Of a stretch of DNA of 64,000 bases, positions 15,915-24,160 are shown piece by piece. Location of the stretch: positions 1 through 64,000 of the forward strand of contig JBBIKC010000007.1 in NCBI GenBank assembly GCA_037445635.1, written 5' to 3'. The stretch comes from JBFMCC01 sp037445635 (lineage in GTDB: Bacteria; Chloroflexota; Anaerolineae; Anaerolineales; Villigracilaceae). The first letter of the stretch is position 1. Each line of letters opens with the position of its first letter. A program made the position numbers and the translations under genes. The notes under the pieces are model-generated. The model did no database searches, was not told the origin of the DNA, and saw only the letters and a program-made list of their open reading frames with translations.

Positions 15915-16199
15915 TCACGCCGGATGCGGGCCTGCCTCCGTTAAACTGACTTGCGGACTCCCCGGCCGGGCGAGCACATACCGCTTCCCGCGCGCGGCAA
16001 GCAGGCTGCAATGCGCTTCCAGTCCGCAAGTGGAACAGATTTTGTTGTCCGGGCCGACCTCCAGGATTCTCCCTTTTCGGACCAGCAAATCGAGCATGGA
16101 CAGGACCGCGGAGGGTTGTGCATTCATTTCGCGGCCGATCTCAGCGAGACTCAGACCGTTCTCTTTTGTCTCCAGTAAATAGAGCAGTTGGTTCAGCAT
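15915..16199 (-). CDS. feoC: FeoC-like winged-helix regulator
   Basis: A 94-residue protein. The N-terminal helix-turn-helix (NQLLYLLETKENGLSLAEIG, MNAQPSAVLSMLDLLVRKG) is followed by three cysteines in ICSTCGLEAHC, where FeoC proteins carry an iron-sulfur or iron-sensing site. FeoC tunes FeoB stability or feo transcription. The start at 16199 lies 7 nt after the feoB membrane-gene stop; the upstream extension of the frame overlaps feoB and was rejected. Last gene of the feo operon. Confidence 0.8.
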   Translation of the reverse strand: MLNQLLYLLETKENGLSLAEIGREMNAQPSAVLSMLDLLVRKGRILEVGPDNKICSTCGLEAHCSLLAARGKRYVLARPGSPQVSLTEAGPHPA

Positions 16200-16206
16200 G
16201 GGCAGG

Positions 16207-17895
16207 TCATCCAAACCCCAGCAACGTTCCAACCTGGAAAACGAGGAAGGCCGCGATCCACGCCACAACCGTTTGATACACCGCCGAAGTCACCGCCCAG
16301 GACGCGCCGAACTCGTGTTTGATCGCCCCCAGCGTCGCCACACAGGGGACATAGAGCAGGACGAAGACCAGCAGGGACACCGCGCTCAGGGGCGTGAACC
16401 GTTCGCGCAAGGCAAGGCTCAGGGCGGTATCCTCGCCTTCCGCGTCCTCTTCCAACAGGTTCACGCCGGGGATGATGCTCAACAAGATCTTGCCCGAGTT
16501 GATGGCCGCGTCGGCAAACCCAATGCCGATGCTGGCGATGTCTTCGGTGAAGGCGGCGGGTTCGGCCGCCTCTTCCGCGCCGCCGAGGTAGATCTGGCTC
16601 ATCGTGCTGACGACGATCTCCTTGGCCATGAAGCCGGTCACCAGCGCGCCGCCCGTCTCCCAGTTGCCGTATCCGAGCGGGGCGAAGACGGGTGCGATCG
16701 CGCCGCTGACTTTTCCGAAATACGAGTCGCGTTGTTCGGCCACACCCCACGGCAGATTGAGCAGAAGCCACATCACCACCGACGCGCCGAGGATGACCGT
16801 CCCGGCCTTGCGGACGAATTCGCGCGTGTTCTCCCACATGTGAATGAGAAGACTCTTGAGCGCGGGACGGCGATACGGAGGCAGTTCCAGCACGAACGCG
16901 GAGGTTACATCGGGCTTGAGGATGGTGTGGGTGAAGACCATGCCCGCGATCATCGCAACCAGGATGCCGAGCGCGTACATGGCCCAGATGACCGTCCCGG
17001 CGCGCGCGCCGAAGAAAGCCAGACCAAAGACAACATAGACAGGCAGGCGCGCCGAGCAGGACATCAACGGGACGAGCAACGCGGTCAGGACGCGGTCGCG
17101 GCGGCTGGCGATGGTGCGCGTGGCGTACACCGCGGGGACGGCGCATCCAAATCCCAGGATCATCGGGATGAACGATTTGCCGTGCAGGCCGACCACGCGC
17201 ATGAAGCGATCCATCACGAACGCGGCGCGGGACATGTAGCCCGAGTCTTCGAGCAGGGCGAGGAAGAAGTACAACATCAGCAGGCCGGGCACGAAAACCA
17301 GCACGCCGCCAACGCCCGCGACGACCCCGTCAATGACGAGGGAACGCATCCACGCCGGAGCAGAGACGAGGTCCAGAATGAAACGAAACCAATTCGCGAC
17401 GGGGCCGTTGATGACCGCGTCCATCCAGTCCAGGAAGGGAGAGGATACGTCAATCACGAGTCGAAATACGACGTACATGACGGCAAAGAAAACGGGCAGG
17501 CCGAACCATTTGTGCGTGACGATGTCGTCCACGCGGTCGGTCAGGGTGATGCGATCCATGCGCGGACGATGAAGCGACTGGCGCACGACGCCGTTGATGA
17601 ACCCGTAGCGGCGGTCGGCGGTGAGCAGGTCCACATCGTCGCCCAGCATGGATTTAAGATGTCCCGCGCCCTCCTCCGCGAGCTTAATGATCTGCTCGCC
17701 ATTCGGCATCTTTCGCACGCGCCCCACGATGTCGGCGTCGGCTTCGAGCAATTTGATCGCCAGCCAGCGCCGCGGATAACGCCCCGTATCAAATTTGTTT
17801 TCATCGAACGCTTCGAGGAGTTTCGCTATTTCGCGTTCGAGCTTGCCGCCATAATCGAGTTGAAAATTCACGCGGGAGGTGGAGGCTAAAACCAT
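16207..17895 (-). CDS. feoB: ferrous iron transporter FeoB, membrane half (split gene)
   Basis: A 562-residue protein matching FeoB from the helical GDI-like domain onward (about 15-110: LEREIAKLLEAF, WLAIKLLEADADI), then the membrane part with two Gate domains and the signature blocks LEDSGYMSRAAF, LGFGCAVPA (usually GCNVPA), TRTI and MSCSARLPVY. It has no G domain; that is on the preceding gene. The ATG at 17895 has a strong GGAGG site 6-10 nt upstream, and the two frames overlap by 10 nt, so a true two-protein FeoB is likelier than a sequencing frameshift, though the latter cannot be excluded. It would import Fe2+ across the membrane. Confidence 0.85.
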   Translation of the reverse strand: MVLASTSRVNFQLDYGGKLEREIAKLLEAFDENKFDTGRYPRRWLAIKLLEADADIVGRVRKMPNGEQIIKLAEEGAGHLKSMLGDDVDLLTADRRYGFINGVVRQSLHRPRMDRITLTDRVDDIVTHKWFGLPVFFAVMYVVFRLVIDVSSPFLDWMDAVINGPVANWFRFILDLVSAPAWMRSLVIDGVVAGVGGVLVFVPGLLMLYFFLALLEDSGYMSRAAFVMDRFMRVVGLHGKSFIPMILGFGCAVPAVYATRTIASRRDRVLTALLVPLMSCSARLPVYVVFGLAFFGARAGTVIWAMYALGILVAMIAGMVFTHTILKPDVTSAFVLELPPYRRPALKSLLIHMWENTREFVRKAGTVILGASVVMWLLLNLPWGVAEQRDSYFGKVSGAIAPVFAPLGYGNWETGGALVTGFMAKEIVVSTMSQIYLGGAEEAAEPAAFTEDIASIGIGFADAAINSGKILLSIIPGVNLLEEDAEGEDTALSLALRERFTPLSAVSLLVFVLLYVPCVATLGAIKHEFGASWAVTSAVYQTVVAWIAAFLVFQVGTLLGFG

Positions 17896-18461
17896 GATCC
17901 CCTCCGATGGCGATGATGAAATCGTCCTCTCCGTCTCATCCGCTGTGAGGGCGCGATGCGCCCGCCTCCCGCCGCATGAACGGCCTTCGAAATCAAGTCG
18001 GGGATTCCCTGTCCGCGGTTGGCCGTCGTGGGGACAATGGGGACGCCCCCGAGCAACTGCGAGAGGCGGTCCATGTCAATCTTTGCGCCGTCCTTGTCGA
18101 GATCGTCGGCCATGTTGAGCGCGATCACCACGGGGACGTTCAGCTCGAGCAATTGCACGGTGAGATACAAATTCCTTTCGAGGTTGGTGGCATCCACCAC
18201 GTCAATGACCACATCGGGGCGTTCCTCGATGATAAAGTCACGGGCGATGATCTCCTCGGGCGAATAAGCCGTCAGGCTGTACGTGCCCGGCAGGTCCACG
18301 ATGCTCAGGACCAGGTGTCCGAATTCGACCTCCCCCTCTTTCTTCTCGACCGTCTTGCCGGGCCAGTTGCCCGTGTGCTGCCGCAGGCCGGTCAATGCGT
18401 TGAAGATGGTAGTCTTGCCCGCGTTGGGATTGCCCGCCAGCGCGATGGTCAGGTCAGTCAT
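17886..18461 (-). CDS. feoB: FeoB G-domain protein (N-terminal half of a split FeoB)
   Basis: A 191-residue GTPase with G1 GNPNAGKTT (10-18), switch I GKTVEKKEG, G3 DLPGTYSL, G4 NMAD and a G5-like TTANRGQG. It ends soon after the G domain with a basic tail (RMRRRGRFHHRHRRG), which looks like out-of-frame coding rather than FeoB sequence. It overlaps feoA by 8 nt and the membrane half by 10 nt. It should gate or drive the membrane half by GTP binding. Confidence 0.85.
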   Translation of the reverse strand: MTDLTIALAGNPNAGKTTIFNALTGLRQHTGNWPGKTVEKKEGEVEFGHLVLSIVDLPGTYSLTAYSPEEIIARDFIIEERPDVVIDVVDATNLERNLYLTVQLLELNVPVVIALNMADDLDKDGAKIDMDRLSQLLGGVPIVPTTANRGQGIPDLISKAVHAAGGGRIAPSQRMRRRGRFHHRHRRGSWF

Positions 18462-18705
18462 TCGCGCCTCTCTCGAGAGTCACTTCGATGAATGCCGCCT
18501 CTTCCTTCCGCAGGGCAAGATGATAGCCCTTGATGAAATATTCCACAGGGTCGCCGAGTGGCGCGTGGCGTTCGATCAGGATCGTTTCGCCTTTGATGAT
18601 GCCCATCTCGGCAAAGCGGCGGCGCAGGGTGCTTTTTCCGCCGATGCGGGTGATGGTCGCCCGTTGACCGGGCTGAAGCAGGTGAAGCTGAATCGGTTCG
18701 GACAT
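18454..18705 (-). CDS. feoA: FeoA, SH3-like iron transport accessory protein
   Basis: An 83-residue SH3-fold protein: LLQPGQRATITRIGG, LRRRFAEMGIIKGETI, and the HAPLGDPVEYFIKGYHLALRK block are all FeoA hallmarks. It stabilises or regulates FeoB at the membrane. It lies 12 nt after the DtxR regulator and overlaps the feoB G-domain gene. Confidence 0.92.
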   Translation of the reverse strand: MSEPIQLHLLQPGQRATITRIGGKSTLRRRFAEMGIIKGETILIERHAPLGDPVEYFIKGYHLALRKEEAAFIEVTLERGAND

Positions 18706-18717
18706 TTCGATGGTTCC

Positions 18718-19389
18718 TCATTGAGTGGGATTGGACTTCACGATGACAAATTCAGCCAGCGACAACCCAAGCGCGACCTCCCTTCCATCCACCCGCAAAG
18801 TCAACGGACCCTGTAGCGGCGCGGCCTCTACAATGGTGACCACGGCTCCAGGCAGGAGGTTGCGTTCCTGAAGGTGTTTGAGCACATCCGTCGCGGTAGC
18901 GTTCACAGCCAGCACTCGAACGGTCGCACCGACTTCCGCCGCGCTGAGCGGCACGCCGTCCAGCGGCCTGAACGAACCGTCCGCGGCGGGGATGGGATTG
19001 CCGCGCGGACAGGTCTTCGGGTTGCCTAAAAATTCGGCCAGCGCCTCGGTCACTTCGGGCGCGGTGGCGTGTTCCAAGGAACAGGCCAGTTCGTAGATCT
19101 TCGCCCATTCGATTTTCAAGTGTTCGTACAGGAAAACTTCCCATAAACGCTGACGGCGCATTACATCACGCGCCACCTCATGGCCCCTCTCGGTCAATGC
19201 CACACCCTTATATGGAGTGTGCGCGACCAATCCCTGCTCACCCAGCCTGCGGATCATTTCATTGGCTGAAACAGGCGTTACGCCCAGCCGCTCCGCAAGA
19301 CGGCCAATCGCTACCACCTCGCGGTTGCCCATTTCGAGCATCGCCTTGAGATACATTTCCGTGCTTTCACTAAATTGCGGGACAGACAT
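18718..19389 (-). CDS. DtxR/MntR-family metal-dependent regulator with a C-terminal FeoA-like domain
   Basis: A 223-residue repressor. The N-terminal winged helix (YLKAMLEM, LAERLGVTPVSANEMIRRL, GYKGVALTERG-like region) is followed by the dimerisation and metal-binding helices (LWEVFLYEHL, SLEHATAPEVTEAL, then a CPRGNPIP segment) and an SH3-like FeoA domain. It should sense Fe2+ or Mn2+ and control this feo operon, of which it is the first gene. An AT-rich imperfect inverted repeat lies between its start and the MITE. Confidence 0.88.
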   Translation of the reverse strand: MSVPQFSESTEMYLKAMLEMGNREVVAIGRLAERLGVTPVSANEMIRRLGEQGLVAHTPYKGVALTERGHEVARDVMRRQRLWEVFLYEHLKIEWAKIYELACSLEHATAPEVTEALAEFLGNPKTCPRGNPIPAADGSFRPLDGVPLSAAEVGATVRVLAVNATATDVLKHLQERNLLPGAVVTIVEAAPLQGPLTLRVDGREVALGLSLAEFVIVKSNPTQ

Positions 19390-19402
19390 AAGGACAACCT
19401 CT

Positions 19403-19428
19403 TGATAATCTTATGGCCGACCTTATTA
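19403..19428. promoter_or_regulatory. possible operator/promoter of the dtxR-feo operon
   Basis: Upstream of the dtxR start, a GATAATCTTAT...TTATTAT stretch has outer arms ATAAT and ATTAT around a GC-rich centre, the shape of a loose DtxR-type operator. The inner bases do not pair well, so this is weak. The remaining 19430-19557 sequence holds nothing recognisable. Confidence 0.25.
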
Positions 19429-19557
19429 TTCCAGATTGCCCCATTTTTTCACAATGGACGGAAGTCACAATCTTGCAGTGAATAAAGTTACAACGCATCA
19501 CCCCGCCCTGACCGTTGATTCCGCCAAAGGAAAAGATTCTACGCCCGAGCAGAGTTA

Positions 19558-19736
19558 CTAGAACTTGTCTCAAAAATACTGACCGGCCCCGTCATTGCGA
19601 GCGAAGCGCTTGCCCTGAGCCTGTCGAAGGGAAGCAATCTCCTTGAAAACGAGGTGACCTCGTAGAATTGGGGATTGCTTCGTCGGGCTATGCCCTCCTC
19701 GCAATGACAACCGCTTATTTTTGAGATGACTTCTAG
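19558..19736. repeat. complete MITE with 17-bp inverted ends and CTAG flanks
   Basis: The inverted ends AACTTGTCTCAAAAATA (19562-19578) and TATTTTTGAGATGACTT (19716-19732, three mismatches) are bounded by CTAG on both sides, consistent with the YTAR target duplication of the IS5 group. A second inner inverted repeat, GTCATTGCGAG (19592-19602) with CTCGCAATGAC (19698-19708), makes the whole 179-bp unit fold into a long hairpin. It encodes nothing. Its left end is repeated, inverted, at 1-52. Confidence 0.75.
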
Positions 19737-19740
19737 TTGG

Positions 19741-20445
19741 TCACGTTCTCGGCATTTTCAATGGGGGAAGTTTGTTTCCATCCCCCTTCTTCCTAACCTC
19801 CACCCAGATGGACTGTGACAACTCGTAACCGATAATATGGTCCTGTGACTTCATCTGCAACCGCAATGGTCCCTGAAATGGCGCACAACTCAACAAATGA
19901 AACGGGACGCCGGGGAGCAGTCCCAGATCGGCGATGTAGCGCAGTTTGTCCGGGTCATGTGTGCGAACGCGGCTGATGACACAATCCGAACCGGAAGGGA
20001 CGTTGACCAGCATTTCATCTTTGATCGCTGGCATCACTCCATCTTTGGAGGGAATCGGCTCCCCGTGCGGACAGCGCGTGGGACGTCCCGCAAGTTCGAA
20101 GACGCGGTCCTCGATTTCGTCGTTAATTCCCTTCTCGAAAACATCCGACAACTCGTGCGCCGCGGCCCAGTCATAACCCATCACCTTGACAAGGAAGACT
20201 TCGGTCACGCGGTGACGGCGCAACGCAGGCATGGCGATCTTTTCGCCCGCGGGAGTCAGACGTACGCCACGATAGGGCTCATGCACCAGATAACCGTATT
20301 TGTTTAATCGCTTGACCATCGTGGAGATCGCTTGTGCCGAGGCCTCCACGTGGGAACTTAAAAGCGAAAGGGATACCTGTTCGTGATCCTGCTGCAGGCG
20401 ATAGATCTCGGCGGCATAACGTTGCATAGCAAGGCTGACGGTCAT
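19741..20445 (-). CDS. second DtxR-family regulator with a FeoA-like domain
   Basis: A 234-residue paralog of the protein at 18718-19389: winged helix (RYAAEIYRLQQD, SSHVEASAQAISTMVKRL), metal-binding core (RRHRVTEVFLVKVMGYDW, then CPHGEPIPSKDG) and a C-terminal SH3-like domain. It is transcribed away from the imelysin-FTR1 pair, sharing an AT-rich control region (about 20446-20620), which suggests it regulates that pair. The start MTVSLAMQ was preferred over an upstream in-frame ATG because the family begins close to it. Its 3' end touches the MITE. Confidence 0.85.
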   Translation of the reverse strand: MTVSLAMQRYAAEIYRLQQDHEQVSLSLLSSHVEASAQAISTMVKRLNKYGYLVHEPYRGVRLTPAGEKIAMPALRRHRVTEVFLVKVMGYDWAAAHELSDVFEKGINDEIEDRVFELAGRPTRCPHGEPIPSKDGVMPAIKDEMLVNVPSGSDCVISRVRTHDPDKLRYIADLGLLPGVPFHLLSCAPFQGPLRLQMKSQDHIIGYELSQSIWVEVRKKGDGNKLPPLKMPRT

Positions 20446-20625
20446 AAAACCTGTGTAAATCTCCAGAGCGGTTATCAACCAGGTTGAAATCCAGTTGCAA
20501 GATGATATAAATAAAATTTAATACAAATATCTAGATTATTGGCAGTTCGAAAATTATACTACACGCCAGTCAAGACAGACAAAACTTGTCCTAATCATCA
20601 ACATTCAACTCAAAGGAGAACCGGC
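20446..20625. promoter_or_regulatory. divergent control region between dtxR2 and the iron-uptake pair
   Basis: The 180 bases between the two starts are AT-rich around 20505-20545 (AAATAAAATTTAATACAAAT). The left-facing regulator has TTGTAT and TTATAT as possible -35/-10 boxes. A clear DtxR palindrome was not found. Confidence 0.4.
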
Positions 20626-21714
20626 ATGGTTCACAAGACAAATTTATTTTTTATAGTAACTCTGGTTCTGGTCTGGCTGGTCGGTGCCTGCGCGCCGGTT
20701 GCAACACCGACCCCCGCCGCGCAAGAAACCTCCCTCGCCGACCTGGGAGCAATCAAAACCTACCTCCTCGGCAAAATCACGAATCTCAAAATCAGCAGCA
20801 CGGACCTAAAATCGGTCAGTGACGCATATTACAAATTAGCACAGGCCGCTGATTTCGATTACGCCGCGCTGTGGGCAAATCATCCAGCCGAGGTCGCGAG
20901 CGCCCTGCTGGACGCCAAAACCGCGTGGATGGTCGCGAGCCCGCTCTACGAACAGATCGAGGGCATCGTGGCGGGCGTCCCCGGCCTGAGCGAATATGAC
21001 ATCATCCTCGACGCGAGCGCTTCGGGCGAGGACGATCCCGAGAACGCCGTGCCCTTCGATTTGACTCTGCCCGATGGACGCGTCCTGTCAAAGCCAGGCA
21101 ACTTGTTCGGCGTGCTCGAAACCGCGCTTTGGGGAACCGATCCCGATTATCTTATCGCGGCCGTGGAAGCCGACCTCGACGCAGACGGCGCGCTCGAGTT
21201 CGGGGAAGTCCTGCCCGACGCAAACGTCTTAAAGGGCGCGGCTGATCTGATGGATGAGTATGTCTCCAAACTGGAAACATCCGCCCAAGCCTGGGCGCCG
21301 ACCGAGTCCGATGCTTTCACCGCCTTGGTGGTGATGGTCCCCACCATGAGCGAATACTTTGAGTCGTGGAAGAACTCGCGCTTCGTCGCGGGCGAGGCTT
21401 CCACACAACGTGACTTCGTCGCCATCTCGCGTCTCTCGGATATTCAGGATATTCTCTCCAGCCTTCAGGTAGTGTACGCTGGAGTGAAACCGTTGATTAT
21501 CAACCTAGACCCCGACAAGGCGGCGCAGATCGAGAGCGACCTCGACGGGTTGAAAGCATATGTCGAGGGTGTTTATCGGCAGGAGCAAGGCGGCAAGCAA
21601 TTCACCGCTGAAGAGGCCGACCTGCTCGGTGCAGAAGCACAGAACCGCGCCACTGCTATCGCGGGTCAGATCTCGCAAGCCGCTGCCGCGCTGAATATCG
21701 CCATCGAAGAGTAA
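20626..21714 (+). CDS. imelysin/EfeO-like iron-uptake lipoprotein
   Basis: A 362-residue exported lipoprotein (signal with lipobox VGAC) followed by a helical domain of the imelysin (M75) type seen in EfeO and related iron-binding proteins. It is mainly alpha-helical with helices such as DLGAIKTYLLGKI, LDAKTAWMVASPLYEQIEG and the acidic VEADLDADGALEFGE segment that could bind metal. A strong AAAGGAGAA site precedes the ATG. With the FTR1 permease 90 nt downstream it forms an EfeUO-like ferrous/ferric uptake pair; no EfeB peroxidase is present here. Confidence 0.75.
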   Translation: MVHKTNLFFIVTLVLVWLVGACAPVATPTPAAQETSLADLGAIKTYLLGKITNLKISSTDLKSVSDAYYKLAQAADFDYAALWANHPAEVASALLDAKTAWMVASPLYEQIEGIVAGVPGLSEYDIILDASASGEDDPENAVPFDLTLPDGRVLSKPGNLFGVLETALWGTDPDYLIAAVEADLDADGALEFGEVLPDANVLKGAADLMDEYVSKLETSAQAWAPTESDAFTALVVMVPTMSEYFESWKNSRFVAGEASTQRDFVAISRLSDIQDILSSLQVVYAGVKPLIINLDPDKAAQIESDLDGLKAYVEGVYRQEQGGKQFTAEEADLLGAEAQNRATAIAGQISQAAAALNIAIEE

Positions 21715-21804
21715 AGGCATTTCACCCGCAGGTTTCGCAGGCCGGGCCATCCGCGAAACCTGCGTTGCCTGTGTTGATTCCCTGAGCAAGATGAAGAGAG
21801 TGCA

Positions 21805-24156
21805 ATGCGCAAACTTCTAAAAAGCCTGACCTTGTTGACGCTCATTCTAGCGGCGATCCACCCCAACGTCCGCGCGGAGGCGCTGCCGCCCGCGCAGGTC
21901 GCGGAGACAATTCGATCGTCGCTTTTTGCCGCGCAGATGAGTCTGCAATCCAATGACCCCAACGCGGAGATCGAACTCGACCACGCGGAAGCCGCGTATC
22001 GCGGGTCATTCCAAAGCATGATTGCCGCTGTAAACCCCGCGGCCGACGAACGAATCCACGAGGGCTTCGCGCGAATGCGCGCCGCCCTCGCCAAAACATC
22101 CCCGCGAAAATTCGCCGCGGCCCGCGCGCAGGTCTGGACGGCAATCCTCAATGGCGGCTACAGCATCGTCGAGCTGTCCATCCATAACAACGATGTGGCG
22201 ACCGCGCAGGACTGGCTGGGTGTGCGCGAGTTCCGCACTGCCACGCGATTCTCGCGCCCGAACGCCGACGCCACTCTCGCGCTTCAAAGACTCGCGGCGC
22301 AATCCATCACTACTGACGATGCCCTGCAATTCCTGCGCGCCGACCTGTTCGACACTTATCAAGCGCGCCTCTACGAAGCCCTGCGCGATCTTGAATCTGC
22401 CGACCAGAATGGTTTCACCATCCGCCGCGCCGAACTCGCCGCGCTCGCCGCAGGATATTTCGATATCCTTGCGCCCGCGTACGCCGAACAGCGCGGGGCG
22501 CAGGCGCTGGACGAAGTGCACCGCCTCTTTTCGGACCTTCAAACTGCCACGATTTCAGAAGCAACGATTCAACCCGCGCTGGATTCCGTCTATGCCGCGC
22601 TGGAGAATTTTCGCGCCGCCCCATTGAACCCCTCCGAACAGAGCCGCCGCGCGGGACAACTCCTCCGCTATTTGAATCTGGTTCCCGTCGAATATGAGCG
22701 CGGCGTTTCGAATGGACAGGTGACCAAACAGCTCGAAATCCAGGAGGCCGTGACGTTCCACGAAGCCGCGCAGGCCGCCTTCGACGACTTGCGCGATCTG
22801 CTCGACGCGCAGAATCCGCAAAACACCGACCAGGCCGCGCAATTATTCGAAACGCTCGGTGTACAACTTGCAGACGCAAGCACAGACACAAGAGTGAGCG
22901 CGCCCGAAGAAGTGCGCGAGACTACAACGCGGTTGATTGCCCTGCTTGAGACCACCATGCCTGACGAATGGAAAAAGGGAAGCACCGCAGGCGACTTCGA
23001 CGTGATCGAGTCTATGCTCGACCAGATGATGACTGCCGTGCGAAATGGGGAATACGACCTGGCCGAGTCCGCGCGCCTGGAGGCTTATGCCGTTTTAGAA
23101 AGCGGTCCTGAAGCACGGCTAAGTGTGCTGGCACCGCAAAGTAAGATTGTCATCGAAGACCTTTTCTGGAACGGACAGGGTGAAAACAAGGGACTGGCCT
23201 TCCTGATCCAACAACACGCTCACCTCAGCGAAATCAAGGCCAGCCGCACCGCCCTGGAGGCTGAGCTCAAAAATGTGGAAGAGATTTTGTCCGTGCAAAG
23301 CGCGCCGCTTGCCATAGTGGGCAATGCAGGCATTATTGTCTTCCGCGAGGGACTGGAAGCGGTCGTCATTCTGGCTTCCTTGATGGGAAGCATGAAAGCC
23401 GCCGAAAGCCGCAAATATCGCCGCCCCATGTGGTGGGGCACGGGACTGGCCTTGCTTGCCACCATCATCACATGGCTCCTGGCGCGCGGGATCCTGGTCT
23501 CACTGGCGCGTTATGGTGAAAAGTTGGAAGCAGTCGTTTCGTTGATCGCCATTGCTGTCCTTTTGCTCATCACCAATTGGTTCTTCCATAAAACTTACTG
23601 GACCGGTTGGATCGCATCCTTCCAATCCAAAAAGAAACGCCTGCTCGCGGGCGAGGCCGGTCTCATTCTCGGCCTCGTCTCTTTGGGCTTTACCAGTGTC
23701 TATCGCGAAGGCCTTGAAACGGTCTTGTTTCTACAAGCGCTTGTGTTGGAAAGCGGGACAGGCCTCGTGCTGGCAGGGGTCGCCATCGGTTTCCTGGCGA
23801 CTGTTCTCGTGGGCATCGTCACTTTTAAAGTACAGACCCGACTGCCCTACATGGATATGCTCATCATTACCGGCATCCTGATCGGCGGTGTCCTGCTCGT
23901 TATGGTCGGGAAGACCATCCATGTGCTTCAGGTCGTCGGTTGGATGCCTACAACCCCAATCACCGGAATGGACATGCCCTACTGGGTCGGCATGTGGTTT
24001 GGAACTTATCCCACCTGGCAGGGACTTCTCCTGCAATTGGCCGCGGCCGGGTTCGTGATCGGCAGTTACTATCTGGCGGAAAATATGAAAATGCGTCGTC
24101 GCGCCAATTCAGTCCCAACTTCTTTAGCGCAAGAGGGCAAGGCAACCGGGCAGTAG
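21805..24156 (+). CDS. FTR1-family iron permease with a large exported N-terminal domain
   Basis: A 783-residue protein. It has a signal peptide (LLTLILAAIHPN...AEA), then about 475 residues of helical extracytoplasmic domain, then a seven-helix FTR1 permease (about 500-765). The iron-transport motifs are REGLE in helix 1 (about 513-517) and REGLE again in the second half (YREGLETVLF, about 633). The long ectodomain is far larger than in EfeU and probably replaces separate binding proteins. It follows the imelysin-like lipoprotein in one operon and faces the VWA operon with only 4 nt between stops. Confidence 0.88.
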   Translation: MRKLLKSLTLLTLILAAIHPNVRAEALPPAQVAETIRSSLFAAQMSLQSNDPNAEIELDHAEAAYRGSFQSMIAAVNPAADERIHEGFARMRAALAKTSPRKFAAARAQVWTAILNGGYSIVELSIHNNDVATAQDWLGVREFRTATRFSRPNADATLALQRLAAQSITTDDALQFLRADLFDTYQARLYEALRDLESADQNGFTIRRAELAALAAGYFDILAPAYAEQRGAQALDEVHRLFSDLQTATISEATIQPALDSVYAALENFRAAPLNPSEQSRRAGQLLRYLNLVPVEYERGVSNGQVTKQLEIQEAVTFHEAAQAAFDDLRDLLDAQNPQNTDQAAQLFETLGVQLADASTDTRVSAPEEVRETTTRLIALLETTMPDEWKKGSTAGDFDVIESMLDQMMTAVRNGEYDLAESARLEAYAVLESGPEARLSVLAPQSKIVIEDLFWNGQGENKGLAFLIQQHAHLSEIKASRTALEAELKNVEEILSVQSAPLAIVGNAGIIVFREGLEAVVILASLMGSMKAAESRKYRRPMWWGTGLALLATIITWLLARGILVSLARYGEKLEAVVSLIAIAVLLLITNWFFHKTYWTGWIASFQSKKKRLLAGEAGLILGLVSLGFTSVYREGLETVLFLQALVLESGTGLVLAGVAIGFLATVLVGIVTFKVQTRLPYMDMLIITGILIGGVLLVMVGKTIHVLQVVGWMPTTPITGMDMPYWVGMWFGTYPTWQGLLLQLAAAGFVIGSYYLAENMKMRRRANSVPTSLAQEGKATGQ

Positions 24157-24160
24157 TCCC

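Noticed and set aside
16198..17889. A 563-codon + strand frame opposite feoB
   Set aside because: It is antisense to an unmistakable FeoB membrane domain and is a His/Arg/Glu-rich nonsense sequence.
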